Part shown: positions 27,489 to 36,430 of the stretch, one piece after another
Position numbering within the stretch: the stretch's first letter is position 1
Layout: each line of letters begins with the position of its first letter
Origin: Lachnoanaerobaculum sp. OBRC5-5
GTDB lineage: Bacteria > Bacillota > Clostridia > Lachnospirales > Lachnospiraceae
Assembly: GCF_000296385.1 (NCBI RefSeq)
Contig: NZ_JH815185.1
Span: 1,320,684 to 1,384,683, forward strand
Direction of reading: 5' to 3'
DNA length: 64,000 nt
Notes under the pieces: model-generated
The model's database searches: none
The model's input: only the letters and a program-made list of their open reading frames with translations
Told to the model about the DNA's origin: nothing
Made by a program: the position numbers and the translations under genes

Positions 27489-29040
27489 CTTTCACCTCCT
27501 TTTTCATAAGAGGAATAAATGGGTTGAAGTATACATTATCTTTAACAACTACTCCGTCTAATCCCTTACCTCCGTTAAAAGGTCTCTTTATATCCGCAAA
27601 AGTTCCCTTTTCAAGTGTAGCAAACAGTCCGTTTGTTTCTATCTCTGAGAGCAGTGTTGCCGCCTTATTTAAAACTTCATTTGCTCTGTTTCTTATAATA
27701 CCGTCCTCTTTAAACTCTATCTCATCTCCAAAGTCCTTCATTGTTCTGAAGATATACTGTGCATTCTCTATTGCAAGTGCTCTGTCGGACATAAACGGTG
27801 TATGTATAGCCTCTGTCATCATTCCCAGAAGATGTATCTTTTGACTTGTAAGTATGGTTACCATATTAAAGAGTGCATCCTGTACATGACCACGGAAAAT
27901 ATTTCCTGTCATAAACTTTGTAGGAGGCATGTACTTAAGAGGTGCCTTCGGGAAGATTTCTCTTGCCATCTGTGCCTGTGCCAGCTCAAATAAAAATCCG
28001 TTTTCAGCATCAGGTGATATCTCAAAAGCATGTCCAAGTCCCTGCTGTGCAGGCGGAAGACCTGCTTCTATAGCAAACTGCTCATTTAAAAACTGTGATG
28101 CAAGTACTGTATGTGCTTCTTCTATAGCATCTGCCGTAGTAAGGTAGTTGTCCTCACCGGTATTTATAATAACTCCTGCAAATCCGTTTATAACTCTTGA
28201 AAAATACTGGTCAACCAGAGTTCTTTGCATATTTATATCTCTGAAAAGAATTCCGTAGAGTGCGTCATTGAGCATTACATCAAGTCTTTCCATCGCACCC
28301 ATTGCGGCTATCTCAGGCATACAAAGTCCTGAACAGTAGTTGCAAAGTCTGATATATCTGTTTTCTTTCTCTCCAACCTCATCCAAAGCTTTTCTCATCA
28401 GTCTGAAGTTTTCCTGTGTCGCATATGTTCCACCGAATCCTTCGGTAGTGGCACCGTATGGAACATAGTCAAGAAGGCTCTGTCCTGTAGTTCTTATAAC
28501 GGCGATTATGTCTGCACCCTGCTTTGCCGCAGCCACGGCCTGTGTTATATCCTCATATATATTTCCTGTCGCAACTATAAGATATATATAAGGTCCTACC
28601 TTGTCTCCAAATTTTCCGAGATATTCATTTCTCTTGTCGACATTTTTTTGGATTCTTTCCACCATAGCTTTTGCTACAGGTGCAATTGCTTCTTCTATCT
28701 CTTTAGATGAATGAATCTTAAGTTTTGATAAATCTATCTCACCCTTATCAATCCCCTGTGCTATCTCAATAGGCGAAAGTGACAGTTCAAGCATTGCGTT
28801 TCCAAGCATAAATGCCGCACCCATCGGAAGAAGTTTATTTTCTACAAGGTGATCAACCACCACATTTGGCAGCGGTACTTCCACGCTGTTTACTCCGTCA
28901 ATCCCCAAAAGTCTGCATACCGTTCTCTCTACAGCTACTGTAGTATGATCATCAATAAAGGCTTGGACATCCAGTGCAACATTCTTAGCACTGCTTCTGG
29001 CTTTAGAGATTAAACTTTTATCAAGTCCAAGTTTACTCAT
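27481..29040 (-). CDS. kamD: Lysine 5,6-aminomutase alpha subunit
   Basis: 519 aa, normal length for KamD. The TIM-barrel substrate and PLP-binding part shows family signatures such as VPLPNVVVDHLVE, IIAVIRTTGQSLLDYVPYGA, TTEGFGGTYATQEN and EISPDAENGFLFELAQAQM. It acts with KamE in the second amino-group migration of lysine fermentation. Start at ATG 29040, 12 bases after kamA stop. Confidence 0.95.
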   Translation of the reverse strand: MSKLGLDKSLISKARSSAKNVALDVQAFIDDHTTVAVERTVCRLLGIDGVNSVEVPLPNVVVDHLVENKLLPMGAAFMLGNAMLELSLSPIEIAQGIDKGEIDLSKLKIHSSKEIEEAIAPVAKAMVERIQKNVDKRNEYLGKFGDKVGPYIYLIVATGNIYEDITQAVAAAKQGADIIAVIRTTGQSLLDYVPYGATTEGFGGTYATQENFRLMRKALDEVGEKENRYIRLCNYCSGLCMPEIAAMGAMERLDVMLNDALYGILFRDINMQRTLVDQYFSRVINGFAGVIINTGEDNYLTTADAIEEAHTVLASQFLNEQFAIEAGLPPAQQGLGHAFEISPDAENGFLFELAQAQMAREIFPKAPLKYMPPTKFMTGNIFRGHVQDALFNMVTILTSQKIHLLGMMTEAIHTPFMSDRALAIENAQYIFRTMKDFGDEIEFKEDGIIRNRANEVLNKAATLLSEIETNGLFATLEKGTFADIKRPFNGGKGLDGVVVKDNVYFNPFIPLMKKEVKDE

Positions 29041-29051
29041 GTGTATATCTC

Positions 29052-30308
29052 CTATTTCTTATCATGTGATCTTCTGAATCTGGCCAAATCAGCCGGTTCA
29101 ATTGTCATGGCAAGTCCCTGTTCAAGAGCTGCCACTCCTCCTAAATGCTTTTCTTTCTTTCCCCTGCAAATATCACAATTGCAATTGTTCTTATAATGCT
29201 CAGGCTCCGTATATGTTGTGATAACACCTTCATAGTTTCTGAGTATAACCTTTCCGGGGCTCTGTGAAATAACATAATTCGGCATAACAGGTGTCTTTCC
29301 GCCACCTCCCGGTGCATCAACTACGAATGTAGGTACACAGTATCCTGAAGTATGACCTCTAAGTCCTTCTATTATCTCGATACCCTTTGATACAGGTGTT
29401 CTGAAATGCTCAAGTCCCTGTGAAAGGTCACATTGATAAATGTAGTAAGGTCTTACTCTTATCTTTACAAGCTCATGAACGAGGTCGGTCATTATATGTA
29501 CGCAGTCATTTACTCCTGCCAAAAGTACTGTCTGGTTTCCAAGAGGAATACCTGCATCAGCAAGTCTTGCACAAGCCTCTGCGGACTCTTTTGTAATTTC
29601 GCTCGGATGATTGAAATGTGTATTGAGCCAGATCGGATGATACATCTTTAGCATATTTACAAGCTCAGGTGTAATTCTTTGCGGCATAACAACAGGTGTT
29701 CTTGAACCGATTCTTACTATCTCAACATGCTCTATCTTTCTAAGCTCTGAGATAATGTATTCAAGCTTTTCATCGCTGATAAGCAGTGCATCACCGCCTG
29801 AGAGCAGTACATCTCTTACCTCAGGATGTCTTCTGATATAGTCAAGACATGCATCCACCTGTGATGTAGGTACACTTGTATCGTTTTGTCCTGCAAATCT
29901 TCTTCTTGTACAATGTCTGCAATACATGGAGCACTGGTCTGTTACAAGGAATAAAACTCTGTCGGGATATCTGTGTGTAAGACCGTGTACAGGTGAATCC
30001 GTATCCTCATGTAAAGGATCCGCAAGATCCGCTTCAGCTATATGAAGCTCGGATACTGTAGGTATTGCCTGCTTTCTTACAGGGTCGTTCTCATCCTCAA
30101 GATCGATAAGTGAAAGATAGTATGGTGTGATAGCCATTCTAAGGTTTTCCAGACATCTCTTTACACCTTCTTCTTCTTTTTCTGTAAGCTTTACATACTT
30201 TTTTAAACTCTCTACATTTGTTATTCTGTTTCTAAGCTGCCATTTCCAGTCGTTCCACTCATTATCGGGAACGTCTACGAACAATCCGTTTTCTCTACTG
30301 TTTCTCAT
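29052..30308 (-). CDS. kamA: Lysine 2,3-aminomutase
   Basis: 418 aa radical SAM enzyme. The cluster motif is CSMYCRHC (Cys126, Cys130, Cys133), followed by TRRRFAG. DVLLSGGDALL is the SAM-contacting GGD element. The PLP lysine lies in PGGGGKTPV, and zinc-type cysteines are seen in NCNCDICRGK. It turns L-lysine into L-beta-lysine, the first step of the pathway. The genes kdd (26 bases upstream) and kamD (11 bases downstream) flank it. Confidence 0.96.
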   Translation of the reverse strand: MRNSRENGLFVDVPDNEWNDWKWQLRNRITNVESLKKYVKLTEKEEEGVKRCLENLRMAITPYYLSLIDLEDENDPVRKQAIPTVSELHIAEADLADPLHEDTDSPVHGLTHRYPDRVLFLVTDQCSMYCRHCTRRRFAGQNDTSVPTSQVDACLDYIRRHPEVRDVLLSGGDALLISDEKLEYIISELRKIEHVEIVRIGSRTPVVMPQRITPELVNMLKMYHPIWLNTHFNHPSEITKESAEACARLADAGIPLGNQTVLLAGVNDCVHIMTDLVHELVKIRVRPYYIYQCDLSQGLEHFRTPVSKGIEIIEGLRGHTSGYCVPTFVVDAPGGGGKTPVMPNYVISQSPGKVILRNYEGVITTYTEPEHYKNNCNCDICRGKKEKHLGGVAALEQGLAMTIEPADLARFRRSHDKK

Positions 30309-30334
30309 CTTTATTTCCCCTTACATACTGTAAA

Positions 30335-31369
30335 TTACACGTATTTTTTCTCAAAAACTTCTCTGATTGCCGGATTTTCACGAATTTCCTGCAATGTTAT
30401 CTTGTCATGTCCCTTTGTATATCCGTTTCCTATGATCATATCAATATCTTTTCCTACACCCTCTGCTCCCAGTGCAGCCTTTGTAAAGCTTGTAGCCATT
30501 GAGAAGAAGTATACACATCCGCCGTCACGAACAGGAAGGATCGCGCTCATCTCACAGTTATTTACATTTACGCAGCATATTGAAACATCATATTCTCTTC
30601 CGTCATTAAGCTCCAAAGCCTTATCAAGTACTTCTACAGGAAGTGCGGCACTTGCCAGGAATGCTTCATGGCAAAGTCCCATCTTCTTTAACTCTTCCAC
30701 ACCTTCTTTGCTGTAGTCCATAGCAACTACCTTACCTGTAGGTCCTACTCTCTTCATTGCCTCATAGCAAACAAGCATTCCGCTCTTTCCGGCTCCTCCA
30801 AGTACCAGTACACTCTGTCCCGACTGTACAAGCTTTGCTGTCTGTGCAGGAGCTCCTGCTACATCCAAAGCTGCAAGTGCAAGCGGCTCAGGAAGATCTT
30901 CAGGAAGTTTTGCATATAATGCACTTTCAAATAATACTGCCTGTCCTTCGATATCCACTCTGTCGATTTCAGGATGAATAGCCTTTATCTTATCAATCTT
31001 TAAAGGTGTCATTGAAAGTGATACCAAAGATGCAATCTTATCTCCAACCTTGATATCAGTATCAAGCTCTTCACCGATATAGCTTACTGTTCCTATAAAC
31101 ATACCGCCTGAACCGGTTACAGGATTTTGCATTTTTCCTCTTTCATTTACTATATCAAGAATCATCTGTCCGATTTTCTCAACATCTTTATTGCAAGCTT
31201 CTTCAATCTGTGTAAATGATGCGGAGTCAATATTTAATGAAATAACATCACAGATAATCTCATTTGAATATCTCTTTGTCATATCATTGTCTATCTTCTT
31301 TGCCGCCTGAGTTAAAACTCCCTGTGGTTCAATAACTCTGTGAATACCGTACTTGTTTCCCTTTAACAT
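30335..31369 (-). CDS. kdd: L-erythro-3,5-diaminohexanoate dehydrogenase
   Basis: 344 aa, distant relative of the alcohol dehydrogenase/zinc-reductase fold with nucleotide-binding SVLVLGGAGKSGMLVCYEAM. GIHRVIEPQGVLTQAAKKIDN and VTGSGGMFIGTV are typical of Kdd. It oxidises 3,5-diaminohexanoate to 3-keto-5-aminohexanoate with NAD+ or NADP+ and release of ammonia. Position between kce and kamA matches the pathway. Confidence 0.94.
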   Translation of the reverse strand: MLKGNKYGIHRVIEPQGVLTQAAKKIDNDMTKRYSNEIICDVISLNIDSASFTQIEEACNKDVEKIGQMILDIVNERGKMQNPVTGSGGMFIGTVSYIGEELDTDIKVGDKIASLVSLSMTPLKIDKIKAIHPEIDRVDIEGQAVLFESALYAKLPEDLPEPLALAALDVAGAPAQTAKLVQSGQSVLVLGGAGKSGMLVCYEAMKRVGPTGKVVAMDYSKEGVEELKKMGLCHEAFLASAALPVEVLDKALELNDGREYDVSICCVNVNNCEMSAILPVRDGGCVYFFSMATSFTKAALGAEGVGKDIDMIIGNGYTKGHDKITLQEIRENPAIREVFEKKYV

Positions 31370-31379
31370 AAGTCCTCCA

Positions 31380-32198
31380 TTATTTCAAACCCAATATTTC
31401 TCTTGCTTCAGCCGGTGTTGCTATCTCTCTGCCAAGCTCCTTTGCAAGTCTTACGACCTTTTCTACAAGTTCACCGTTTGACTTTGCCATAACACCTTTA
31501 CTTAGATATACATTATCTTCAAATCCCACTCTTGCATTGCCGCCCATAAGTATAGCCATGGTCACCATAGGAAATTCCGCTCTGCCGACTCCCGATGCTG
31601 TCCATGTGGAGCCTGCAGGTATACTCTCAACCATAAAGTTTAAATCTCTTGCAGTTCCCGAGATACCGCCGTTTACGCCCATTACAAAATCAAAATGCAT
31701 AGGTGATTTTATAATTCCTTTTTTATTGAGGCGTATGGCCATATCCACCATTCCCTTGTCAAATACCTCAACTTCAGGTTTGATACCAAGCTCATTCATT
31801 CTGTTAGCAAATTCTATAATTGTATTTTCAGTGTTTACAAAGATATCGTCTCCGCCGAAATTACATGTTCCGCAATCAAGTGTTGCCATCTCCGGACGAA
31901 GCAAGGTAGGTGCCAGCCTCTCTTCATTGCTCATTCCCACCGCTCCGCCTGTTGAAGGCTGAATGATAACATCAGGTAATTCTTTCTTTATAGCGTCAAT
32001 ACATTCTTTAAATCTTTCCGCGCTCTGTGTAGGAGTGCCGTCATCCTCTCTTACATGAAGATGTATAATAGCTGCTCCCGCATCATAAGCGGACTTTGCT
32101 TCTCTTACAATCTCTTCCACAGTATAAGGCACATTCGGGTTTTGTTCCTTTGTAACCTCGGCACCGCATATACATGCCGTAATAATAAGTTTATCCAT
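31380..32198 (-). CDS. kce: 3-keto-5-aminohexanoate cleavage enzyme
   Basis: 272 aa of the Kce/BKACE family (TIM barrel). Metal-binding and active-site features are seen in IIHLHVREDDGTPTQS (two His) and VEVFDKGM, MHFDFVMGVNGGISG. It cleaves 3-keto-5-aminohexanoate with acetyl-CoA to give acetoacetate and 3-aminobutyryl-CoA. Eleven bases separate it from kal. Confidence 0.95.
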   Translation of the reverse strand: MDKLIITACICGAEVTKEQNPNVPYTVEEIVREAKSAYDAGAAIIHLHVREDDGTPTQSAERFKECIDAIKKELPDVIIQPSTGGAVGMSNEERLAPTLLRPEMATLDCGTCNFGGDDIFVNTENTIIEFANRMNELGIKPEVEVFDKGMVDMAIRLNKKGIIKSPMHFDFVMGVNGGISGTARDLNFMVESIPAGSTWTASGVGRAEFPMVTMAILMGGNARVGFEDNVYLSKGVMAKSNGELVEKVVRLAKELGREIATPAEAREILGLK

Positions 32199-32208
32199 AA
32201 TATATTCT

Positions 32209-32598
32209 CTATTTATTGTTTCTTTGTCTGTCTTTTAATACTACACAGGTTCCGCTTGCTCTGCATACAACTACAGGCTCTTCCAAAACATCACATGCGG
32301 AATCATTTATATCTGTTCTCGGTGTAATAACTTTTCTTGCCTCAAATACCATCTTTCTTGATGTATTTCCTACAGAAACTATCTCACCTGTTGCTTCGAT
32401 GAAATCTCCTGCATGAACAGGTGCCAAAAACTCTACACTGTCATAAGCTTTGAAAAGTCCCTCGTCACCGTCATTGATAATCAAAAGCTCTGTTGCCACA
32501 TCTCCGAATAAACCAAGCATTCTTGCTCCGTCCACCAATTCACCGCCATAATGTGCATCATGAGCGCTCATACGAAGTCTGATAGTTGATTTAACCAT
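32209..32598 (-). CDS. kal: 3-aminobutyryl-CoA ammonia-lyase
   Basis: 129 aa from ATG 32598 (GGAGG seven bases upstream); an ATG at 32613 lacks a site. Hotdog-fold lyase with [22 protein letters not shown] and [21 protein letters not shown]. It deaminates 3-aminobutyryl-CoA to crotonyl-CoA, which feeds butyrate formation. First gene of the catabolic operon. Genes for later steps (CoA transferase, butyryl-CoA dehydrogenase) are not in this window. Confidence 0.93.
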   Translation of the reverse strand: MVKSTIRLRMSAHDAHYGGELVDGARMLGLFGDVATELLIINDGDEGLFKAYDSVEFLAPVHAGDFIEATGEIVSVGNTSRKMVFEARKVITPRTDINDSACDVLEEPVVVCRASGTCVVLKDRQRNNK

Positions 32599-32678
32599 AT
32601 TTTTCCTCCTCACGTAGATAAGTCTTCTTATCCTTTTTTATGTATGTATATTACAATAAAATTAATATTTTTATTACT

Positions 32679-32756
32679 GACTAAATGTATATAAAAAAAT
32701 ACAAGTTAGTGGACAAAATGTATATTTGCACAAAAAAAGATATAGACCACATGTAT
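32679..32756 (-). promoter_or_regulatory. Three direct repeats with exact 33-bp phasing upstream of kal
   Basis: The 12-mers at 32679-32690, 32712-32723 and 32745-32756 share GAC-n-A-n-ATGTAT on the plus strand (centre bases TA, AA, CC vary) and are spaced exactly 33 bp, about three helical turns. They precede kal by about 80-160 bases and follow the PucR-type gene, so they are candidate operator sites for this regulator. The rest of the 32599-32793 spacer is AT-rich; I see no clear sigma-A promoter. Confidence 0.5.
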
Positions 32757-32779
32757 TTTCTTATGTAATCTATATCTTT
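32732..32779 (-). terminator. Terminator after the PucR-type gene
   Basis: On the minus strand AAAGATATAGATTAC (32779-32765) pairs with GTGGTCTATATCTTT (32751-32737, G-U and one mismatch tolerated), followed by a T-run. It would end the DMT-kamB-kamC-pucR transcript, so kal should have its own promoter. The third 33-bp-phased repeat lies in this hairpin. Confidence 0.7.
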
Positions 32780-32793
32780 ATCCTCTTAAAATA

Positions 32794-33954
32794 TCAATCA
32801 AAATAATCATTAAGTATCAAGGCCATGGACAAATCCAGTCTCTCATAGTAATCATCAAAGTTAAAGCCCGTCAAATCCTTAATACTGTCCATTCGATTTA
32901 TAAGGGTATGCCTGTGTATAAAAAGTCTTTTGGCGGCTCTTGTTACATTTCCGTTTTCCTCCAGGAAAAATCTTATAGTCTTTATATAATCACTGTCCGA
33001 CTCTCTGTCTTTATCAAGGAGCAGCCTTAATACCTTATTCTCCTTTGAATAGAGTGTATTTGTTCTGTATATTGAATATAACTTTTTAAGAAACGACATA
33101 TGATCATACAGGCATGTACCACGTATGGCTCTTACACTGTGCAAGGTTTGAAGCGCCTCCATACAATGCTTCATCGAAATGTCAAGTCCGTTGTCATCTG
33201 AAAGCATATCTGCCGCAACAAAAAGATTCAATCCTATCTTATTTGAGAGTCTTATAAGTAATACCTGTATTTCAGCCAACAAATCCTTAAGCTTTGTCAT
33301 ACTCTCAAGACCTATACAAAATGTCATTTGTACTCCCTTTTCAAAATGACAAATATATGTATCACAGCTGAATACCACCAAAGAATTTATATTTTCAAAG
33401 GCCTCCTTTATATCAGGTCCTACTTCATTATATACATTTACCGACGAAACCGTCAAAACTGCAATCTCATTTTCATTTCCGATGCCTCGAAGGAGACTTT
33501 CTTTAAGTTTCTTTTTCAGCTTCGGGTAAAAATAATTATAGTCCAGATAGCTTTGATTTCCGAGTACCGACTCTCTGTTTATTTCACTTATCAATGTCTT
33601 TAAAACTTCCGAAAAGGAAAAACTTGCAGGCAATTCAAGTACCGGAAATTTATATTTTCTGGCAGACTCAAGTATGTAAACAGGTATACTCTCAACATAA
33701 TATCCTGTCTGTACCATAAGCCCGACCACTCCCTTGGCTTTCAGTCTCTTTATTAAATTAAAATATCTTGTATAGTCGGCCAGATCAAATCCGGTCGTTA
33801 TAAGAAGTTCACCGCTTCCAACCATATCAACGGAGTCCAAAATTTCCTGAACATTTACCCAGCTGATTATATTTCCCGCACTCTCTCTTCCTGTTATAAG
33901 TTCCGTTCCCGGGAAGAAGTTGTTCTCAATGATGTCTCTTACAGTAAGTGGCAT
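32794..33954 (-). CDS. PucR-family transcriptional regulator
   Basis: 386 aa. The N-terminal PucR domain (MPLTVRDIIENNFFPGTELI then GSGELLITTGFDL) senses a metabolite, and the C-terminal ~60 residues form the PucR helix-turn-helix (FLEENGNVTRAAKRLFIHRHTLINRM). PucR-type activators often control adjacent catabolic genes. Here the obvious targets are the lysine fermentation genes, and lysine or a pathway intermediate could be the signal. Family sure; target inferred. Confidence 0.85.
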   Translation of the reverse strand: MPLTVRDIIENNFFPGTELITGRESAGNIISWVNVQEILDSVDMVGSGELLITTGFDLADYTRYFNLIKRLKAKGVVGLMVQTGYYVESIPVYILESARKYKFPVLELPASFSFSEVLKTLISEINRESVLGNQSYLDYNYFYPKLKKKLKESLLRGIGNENEIAVLTVSSVNVYNEVGPDIKEAFENINSLVVFSCDTYICHFEKGVQMTFCIGLESMTKLKDLLAEIQVLLIRLSNKIGLNLFVAADMLSDDNGLDISMKHCMEALQTLHSVRAIRGTCLYDHMSFLKKLYSIYRTNTLYSKENKVLRLLLDKDRESDSDYIKTIRFFLEENGNVTRAAKRLFIHRHTLINRMDSIKDLTGFNFDDYYERLDLSMALILNDYFD

Positions 33955-33966
33955 AAGCCTGCCTTT

Positions 33967-35415
33967 CTAATTAATTTCAACTAAAATATCCATAATTTCT
34001 TCCTGCAATCCCAAAAGTCTGCAAATCATCAGTGCTTCTTTCGGAGGCTGTGCCTGCTTTTTTACTTTGAAAATACCGTAGTTCATAAACTCCGCTATCG
34101 CCGTGATTTTTGCATCATCACTTGATTTTGTAAGAAGTGCTTTGTATATTCTCTCTTCCGAAGCTCCCTGTAAGCCCCTTACCTGATAGTGACTTCCTGA
34201 AAGCTCCGCAACATGATCAAAATGTGTTACCAAAAGACTTATTGCTCTTTTTTTATTTAAAAGAGCTACAAGTCCTCTTACTATACTCTCACCTTCCTTA
34301 GGATTTGTTCCTCTTGCAAACTCATCCAATATTGCAAATATATATTTACCTTCTATCTCATTCAAAAGATTTTTAAGCTCCACTATCTGTGCGCCGAAGC
34401 TTGATAATCCCTTATCTACCGACTGTGACTCTTCGGATATTATAACTATTTCATCAAATAAAGGAATACTTGCAACATTTGCATATGCAAAGAATCCACA
34501 TAATGCAAGATATGTATTAAGCGCTACCGTCTTTAATGTAACACTCTTTCCGCCCATATTTGCACCTGTAAGTACTGTTGTTCCTATTGTCATATCTATG
34601 CTTACCGGTGTGAATTTCAGTCCCTTTTCTTCAAGTATATCACATATATAAGGATTTATCGTATCTTCCAGTATAAGTATATCCTCCGTAATCTTCGGAA
34701 GACAGGAGGGATAGAGTTTTGCCGCTCTGTATTTTTCCAAAAGTAAATCAAATCTTCCGATTACATCTATATTCTTTATTACATTGTCAAAATACGGCCT
34801 TAAGTTTGCAGAAAGAACTTCTCTTATCTTTCTTTCTTCTCTTTCTTCCTCCACAGTTGCGGCAAGTCTTTTTTCCTTAAGTTCTTCGAAAGCTTTATCG
34901 CTCTCCTGCATTTTAATTTCTATATCACGTTTTTTTCTTCTGATTGCTTTCAGTTCATCCGAATAGTCGTCATAGATTGCAAATGTAGGTATTCTTCTTT
35001 TATCGGGATCAAGTATATCCACCGCCTCACTTACAGACTCTATATTAAAACCTGTTAATCCTATTTCTTTTGATACTCTTTCGATAAGAGGTTTAAGTTT
35101 TTCCATATGCATCAAAAGTGTTTTTATCTCAAAGAGCTCTATATCAGACAATGTATTATCTCTGCCGAATTTAACGGAGCCCCTCACATCTTTTATTTGC
35201 ATAAAAATTCTTCTTATGGCATTAACATCTGATTTGACGGTATCATATTTTTGATACAGTTTATTCAGATTTTCAAGTTCTTCATTCAGTAAATCCTCTT
35301 CACCCCTTCCAAACGGAGTTATGTTTTTTATAAGCTCCGCTCCGAAAGGAGTGGCAGGCAACATCTTGCTTTTTATATATTCAAAGCCGATATTTTCTCT
35401 TTGCCAAAATTCCAT
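33967..35415 (-). CDS. kamC: KamC, MutS-related ATPase of lysine fermentation clusters
   Basis: 482 aa from ATG 35415 (AGGGGG four bases upstream, directly after the kamB stop). It holds only the MutS C-terminal part: helical lever/clamp with a coiled coil near 165-205, P-loop VLTGANMGGKSVTLKTV, and Walker B with signature (SSFGAQIVEL, YIFAILDEFARGTNPKEGES). Mismatch-binding domains are absent. kamB and kamC accompany kamDE in lysine-fermenting bacteria; their role is not established. A part in reactivating or assembling the B12 enzyme is possible but inferred. Confidence 0.85.
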   Translation of the reverse strand: MEFWQRENIGFEYIKSKMLPATPFGAELIKNITPFGRGEEDLLNEELENLNKLYQKYDTVKSDVNAIRRIFMQIKDVRGSVKFGRDNTLSDIELFEIKTLLMHMEKLKPLIERVSKEIGLTGFNIESVSEAVDILDPDKRRIPTFAIYDDYSDELKAIRRKKRDIEIKMQESDKAFEELKEKRLAATVEEEREERKIREVLSANLRPYFDNVIKNIDVIGRFDLLLEKYRAAKLYPSCLPKITEDILILEDTINPYICDILEEKGLKFTPVSIDMTIGTTVLTGANMGGKSVTLKTVALNTYLALCGFFAYANVASIPLFDEIVIISEESQSVDKGLSSFGAQIVELKNLLNEIEGKYIFAILDEFARGTNPKEGESIVRGLVALLNKKRAISLLVTHFDHVAELSGSHYQVRGLQGASEERIYKALLTKSSDDAKITAIAEFMNYGIFKVKKQAQPPKEALMICRLLGLQEEIMDILVEIN

Positions 35416-35416
35416 G

Positions 35417-36430
35417 CTACCCCCTATGCTTGCTTTCAATATTTATAACCGGTAAATCTGTACACTTTTGCATATATTCCAGAAATTTTTCACTGTCATA
35501 GTGATGTCCGTAGGCTGAAAAAGGATTTATTGTAATCGCCACTATATTTATTGCCTCAATACATGAAAATATCAAACCTCTTTGTCTGAGTTTTTCAAAA
35601 TTTTCATATTTTATCAAAATTCTTGAACCGTCAAAAAATACAAGTCGTTTTCCCTCAAGTTTGGCATTTGATAGCAGCAAAGAATTGATCATGGCATCGC
35701 TTAGAGCACCGTTTACAAATATACTCTCTATATCACTTTCCTTTGCCCAGACTTCTCTTAATTCAATCTTTTTATCAGTCTTTTTTATAGTATTTCCTTC
35801 TATTATATAGTACTTCTCACTGTAATTTTCTCTGTTAAAATCTTCAGGCAGCTTGAGTTTATATTCCGGCAGTGAAAAAAGCATTGCAGTATATGCGGTA
35901 TCTCTTACAGTTTTTTCCATATCCGCACTGTATGAAGCACCGCTTGAAAGTATTGCCACATTACTTACCTTTCCTGTCGCAATACTCTTTCTCTCAAGTG
36001 CTCCGTCAATTAAAATCTTTCCCGAACTATATTCTTTGAATTTATTACAAATCGTTGCCATCTGTGTTGCAATGGACGGACCGGCTATTTGTACAAAGCC
36101 GTCGCTCATCGCTCTAATTATTATTATCTCACCGAGAGGAGTATATATTCCCGTACTTTCCACTATCTCTTTTGTTATATCACAATATTTTATCAAATCT
36201 CTTGCTGTTGCAATATAATCATCCTTATAAACATATATCTCAGGCTTTTTGGTATTGGTCACAAGATCAAGTTCTTCACCGTCTCTTCCTATGGATGTAA
36301 GCATAATACTTTCATTATTATTATGAAGTTTTTTTATTACCTCATTTAATACTGTGGTCTTTCCTGCATTCTTACACATTCCGATGAAAGAGACTCTTTC
36401 TTCATCCTTTATCAAATCATAGATATCCAT
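35417..36430 (-). CDS. kamB: KamB, conserved P-loop protein of lysine fermentation clusters
   Basis: 337 aa with an N-terminal Walker A (SFIGMCKNAGKTTVLNEVI) followed by LTSIGRDGEELDLV, like small GTPase/ATPase chaperones of the MobB or MeaB kind. Conserved later blocks include GPSIATQMA and LIDGALERKSIA, and NPFSAYGHHYDSEKFLEYM at the end. Its ATG overlaps the stop of the DMT gene (TAATG) and its stop abuts kamC. The gene is regularly linked to kamC and kamDE. Biochemical role unknown; P-loop chaperone-like action on the aminomutase is inference. Confidence 0.85.
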   Translation of the reverse strand: MDIYDLIKDEERVSFIGMCKNAGKTTVLNEVIKKLHNNNESIMLTSIGRDGEELDLVTNTKKPEIYVYKDDYIATARDLIKYCDITKEIVESTGIYTPLGEIIIIRAMSDGFVQIAGPSIATQMATICNKFKEYSSGKILIDGALERKSIATGKVSNVAILSSGASYSADMEKTVRDTAYTAMLFSLPEYKLKLPEDFNRENYSEKYYIIEGNTIKKTDKKIELREVWAKESDIESIFVNGALSDAMINSLLLSNAKLEGKRLVFFDGSRILIKYENFEKLRQRGLIFSCIEAINIVAITINPFSAYGHHYDSEKFLEYMQKCTDLPVINIESKHRG

